NCBI RefSeq assembly: GCF_946479415.1
Contig: NZ_CAMLFY010000102.1
Coordinates: 1 to 16,857 of the forward strand
Length of the DNA: 16,857 nucleotides
Reading direction: 5' to 3'
DNA from: an uncultured Shinella sp.
GTDB taxonomy: Bacteria > Pseudomonadota > Alphaproteobacteria > Rhizobiales > Rhizobiaceae
Below the pieces are notes generated by a model. That model searched no databases, was not told where the DNA came from, and worked only from the letters and a program-made list of their open reading frames with translations. Made by a program: the position numbers and the translations under genes. Shown piece by piece: positions 14,510-16,857 of the stretch; position 1 is the stretch's first letter; every line of letters starts with the position of its first letter.

Positions 14510-15684
14510 GTGCAGCCTCATCCCGCACCGGGCGGTCGCTCCTCCTGCTGGCGCCGCTGCTTCTCTTCCTCATCGGCTTCTTCGTCTGGCCGCTGTTCAG
14601 CATGATGTCGCAGGCCGTGTCGGATCCGGCCGTGCTCAGGCTTTTGCCGCGCAGCGCAGAAGTTCTCGCCGATTGGGACCGCAAGTCGCCGCCGTCGGCG
14701 GCCATGCAGGCGGCGCTGATGGAGGATCTGAAAGCCGTCGATGACGACCAGGCGCTCGGCGATATGGTGCGCCGTCTCAACAGCGCCCGCTCCGGCTTCC
14801 GCACGCTGATGGGCAAGACGACGGGTGCGCTCGACGACACGGCAAACCCGCCCGCCGACCTCGTGTCTATCGACAAGCGCTGGGAAAAGCCGGAATTCTG
14901 GCTGGCGATCGCCGATGCGCTCTCGCCCTATACCGACCGCAACCTGCTCGCCGCCGTGGATTTCGGCCGCAATGCTGCCGGCGAGATCGAGCATCTGCCG
15001 CCGGACCAGTCGGTCAACAGCGTGATCCTCGCGCGCACCTTCTGGATTGCCGGGCTCGTCACTTTCTTCTGCGCCCTGATCGGCTTCCCCTATGCCATCA
15101 TCGCCGCGTCGCTCGATGGCTGGAAGCGCGACCTGATGCTCGGCGCGGTGCTCCTGCCGCTCTGGACCTCGCTTCTGGTGCGCACCGCCGCCTGGTTCAT
15201 CCTGTTGCAGGAAAAGGGCCTGATCAACGATCTGCTTTTGACGCTCGGCATCATCAATTCGCCGCTGGCGCTGATCTTCAACCGCACCGGCGTCATCATC
15301 GCCATGACCCATGTGCTCCTGCCTTTCATGGTGCTGCCGATCTATTCCGTGCTGATCACCATTCCGAAGAACCTGATGCCGGCTGCGGCTTCCCTCGGCG
15401 CACCGCCGCTTCGCGCTTTCCTGCGCGTGCTGTTGCCGCTCAGCCTGCGCGGTGTCGCCTCCGGCGGCCTGCTCGTCTTCATCTCGGCGATCGGCTACTA
15501 CATCACGCCGGCGCTGATCGGCGGGCCGGGCGATCAGATGATCTCGTCGATCATCGCCTTCTACGCCACGGGATCGGCGAACTGGGGCATGGCCGGCGCG
15601 CTCGGCATGGTGCTGCTCGTCGCGACGCTCGTGCTCTACAGCGTCTATGCGCGGCTCTCCAGCGAAGAACCGGGGAGGCGCTGA
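14506..15684 (+). CDS. ABC transporter permease (PotB/PotH-like) with long periplasmic loop
   Basis: 392 residues. The first membrane helix lies at about 11-35 (LLLLAPLLLFLIGFFVWPL); about 140 hydrophilic residues follow, then about five helices from 175 to 383. The cytoplasmic EAA loop that docks with the ATPase is AAASLGAPPLRAFLRVLLPL (293-312). The long first periplasmic segment makes the protein larger than E. coli PotB (about 275 residues), a variant seen in some proteobacterial polyamine-type permeases. The start ATG overlaps the ATPase stop (ATGA), so translation is coupled; the 14488 ATG lies inside the ATPase gene and was set aside. It pairs with the next permease. Confidence 0.93.
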   Translation: MSAASSRTGRSLLLLAPLLLFLIGFFVWPLFSMMSQAVSDPAVLRLLPRSAEVLADWDRKSPPSAAMQAALMEDLKAVDDDQALGDMVRRLNSARSGFRTLMGKTTGALDDTANPPADLVSIDKRWEKPEFWLAIADALSPYTDRNLLAAVDFGRNAAGEIEHLPPDQSVNSVILARTFWIAGLVTFFCALIGFPYAIIAASLDGWKRDLMLGAVLLPLWTSLLVRTAAWFILLQEKGLINDLLLTLGIINSPLALIFNRTGVIIAMTHVLLPFMVLPIYSVLITIPKNLMPAAASLGAPPLRAFLRVLLPLSLRGVASGGLLVFISAIGYYITPALIGGPGDQMISSIIAFYATGSANWGMAGALGMVLLVATLVLYSVYARLSSEEPGRR

Positions 15685-15686
15685 CC

Positions 15687-16469
15687 ATGCCGATGAAAAT
15701 CGCCAAGGCGACCTTCGCCACGCTGACGATCCTGTTCCTCGTGGCCCCGCTCATCGCCATCCTGCCGCTCGCCTTCACCTCGAGCGTCATCCTCACCTAT
15801 CCGATCCCCTCGTGGTCGCTGCGCTGGTTCGAAGAACTGTTCTTCGCCGATGCCTGGCGCCGTGCCATCGTCAACAGCCTGATCATCGGCACGGGCACGA
15901 CGCTGCTCGCCACCGTTCTGGGGACTGCGGCATCGCTTGGCCTGCGCAACCGGCTCATCCTCTTCCGCGGCACGATGCGCACGCTCTTCCTGCTGCCCAT
16001 GGTGGTGCCGGCCGTCGTGCTCGGTGTGGGCATGCAGGTTCTCCTGGCGGGGTTCGGTCTGACGAACAGCTATCTCGGCGTGATCATCGCCCACACGGTC
16101 GTTGCCGTACCCTTCGTGGTGGTCAGCGTCACCGGGGCGCTGGCCGGCATCGACGAGCGGGTGGAACTGGCGGCGCAGAGCTTGGGTGCCGCGCCGGCTA
16201 CGGTGTTCCGCCGCATCACCCTGCCGCTTGCCATGCCCGGCGTGCTTTCGGGCGCCGTGCTCGCCTTTGCGACCTCGCTCGACGAGGTGGTACTGACCCT
16301 CTTCGTCGCCGGCCCCAACCAGCGCACGCTGGCGCGGCAGATGTTCTCCTCGATCCGCGAGAATATCAGCCCGGCCATCGCTGCCGCGGCCTTCCTCTTC
16401 ATCGTCGCGACTGTGGTCATCGGCCTTGTCGTCGTCCTGTCGCGCTCGATGCTGGCGAAGCGGCGTTAG
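15687..16469 (+). CDS. ABC transporter permease (PotC/PotI-like)
   Basis: 260 residues, usual for the family, with about six membrane helices (first at about 9-32). The EAA loop AAQSLGAAPATVFRRITLPL (162-181) gives the ATPase contact, and SLDEVVLTLF (197-206) is typical of PotC-type permeases. It begins two bases after the preceding stop and completes the importer. GGGGAGG at about 15672-15678 is a strong ribosome site. Its stop overlaps by four bases the stop of the convergent aminotransferase gene, so no intergenic terminator separates the two. Confidence 0.94.
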   Translation: MPMKIAKATFATLTILFLVAPLIAILPLAFTSSVILTYPIPSWSLRWFEELFFADAWRRAIVNSLIIGTGTTLLATVLGTAASLGLRNRLILFRGTMRTLFLLPMVVPAVVLGVGMQVLLAGFGLTNSYLGVIIAHTVVAVPFVVVSVTGALAGIDERVELAAQSLGAAPATVFRRITLPLAMPGVLSGAVLAFATSLDEVVLTLFVAGPNQRTLARQMFSSIRENISPAIAAAAFLFIVATVVIGLVVVLSRSMLAKRR

Positions 16470-16857
16470 GGAGTCTTTTTCAGGGCTCGCGCCAGCACCT
16501 CGTAAATGCGCGGGTCGCCCATATGGGCGACGTTGAAGCGCATGAAGCTGCCGGCCGTTTGCGAGACGCTGAAGACATTGCCGGGGGCAAACACCACGCC
16601 CTCGGCGACGGCGATTTGCGCGACCTCGCCGGAGTCCAGCCCGTCCGGCAGCCGGCACCAGAGATTGAAGCCGCCGCGCGGCGAAAGCCACGGCGTGATG
16701 CCGAGCCGGGACAGCCGGTCGGCCGTCTCGCGCCGGGCGCGCACCAGACGGCGGCGCAGCTCCTCCATATGTTTGCGATAGAAGCCGCCGGCCAGCATAT
16801 GGGCGATGATCTCGCTGGAAACCGGGCTCGGGCCGCCGAAATTGGTGGCGATCTGCA
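16466..16857 (-). CDS. PLP-dependent aminotransferase or MocR-type regulator, C-terminal part
   Basis: Partial: the frame is open to the right edge, with about 130 C-terminal residues visible. IATNFGGPSPVSSEIIAHML leads into GGFYRKHMEELRRRLVRARR, then SPRGGFNLWCRLPDG, VVFAPGNVFSVSQ and SFMRFNVAHM with the substrate-carboxylate Arg. This is the small domain of fold-type I aminotransferases as in MocR/PdxR regulators and 2-aminoadipate-type transaminases; the PLP lysine and any N-terminal helix-turn-helix lie outside the window, so enzyme and regulator cannot be told apart. It converges on the transporter operon with a four-base overlap. Confidence 0.85.
   Translation of the reverse strand, partial: QIATNFGGPSPVSSEIIAHMLAGGFYRKHMEELRRRLVRARRETADRLSRLGITPWLSPRGGFNLWCRLPDGLDSGEVAQIAVAEGVVFAPGNVFSVSQTAGSFMRFNVAHMGDPRIYEVLARALKKTP

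Overview
This is a GC-rich (high third-position GC), densely packed stretch of an alphaproteobacterial genome. I infer Rhizobiales/Rhizobiaceae from gene style, from a PotFGHI-like transporter beside FCD-type GntR control, and from a nested palindrome at 5773-5816 that I remember as common between rhizobial genes. Genus cannot be fixed from the sequence. No rRNA, tRNA, CRISPR array, IS element or phage gene was seen. The largest gene-free gaps are 10423-10609 (a divergent promoter region with a repeated motif) and 12110-12298 (a hairpin, with nothing coding that I can support).

Left arm (1-7983, all + strand, tightly spaced): the end of a ThDP-dependent 2-oxo-acid decarboxylase of the AruI type; an aminoaldehyde/betaine-aldehyde-type dehydrogenase; an ATP-grasp ligase with a lysine-rich tail; a C45-family Ntn hydrolase/acyltransferase; a DadA-like D-amino-acid dehydrogenase; an ornithine-racemase-family enzyme fused to a metal-site-less arginase-fold domain; and a RidA-type imine deaminase. 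A strong bidirectional terminator follows. Together they suggest the following route: racemise a basic amino acid (ornithine, lysine, arginine or a derivative), oxidise the D-form to the 2-oxo acid, hydrolyse stray imine, decarboxylate to an omega-aminoaldehyde, and oxidise this to an omega-amino acid. The ligase and Ntn hydrolase could add and remove an acyl group. The substrate is inferred, not shown.

Middle (8039-10422, - strand): a two-gene unit of a hydroxylysine-kinase-like phosphotransferase and an AGXT2L-family PLP enzyme, a pairing known from 5-hydroxylysine and phosphoethanolamine breakdown. Divergent from it (10610 onward, +) are an FCD-type GntR regulator, a short-chain dehydrogenase, and a complete polyamine-type ABC importer (binding protein, ATPase, two permeases) ending at 16469. 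A core motif ATCAAGNAT occurs several times between the kinase and regulator genes and again just before the dehydrogenase gene, a candidate operator. A MocR-type or class I aminotransferase end enters from the right on the - strand.

The most unusual items are the racemase/pseudo-arginase fusion and the ligase/Ntn-hydrolase pair inside an apparent D-amino-acid catabolic operon.
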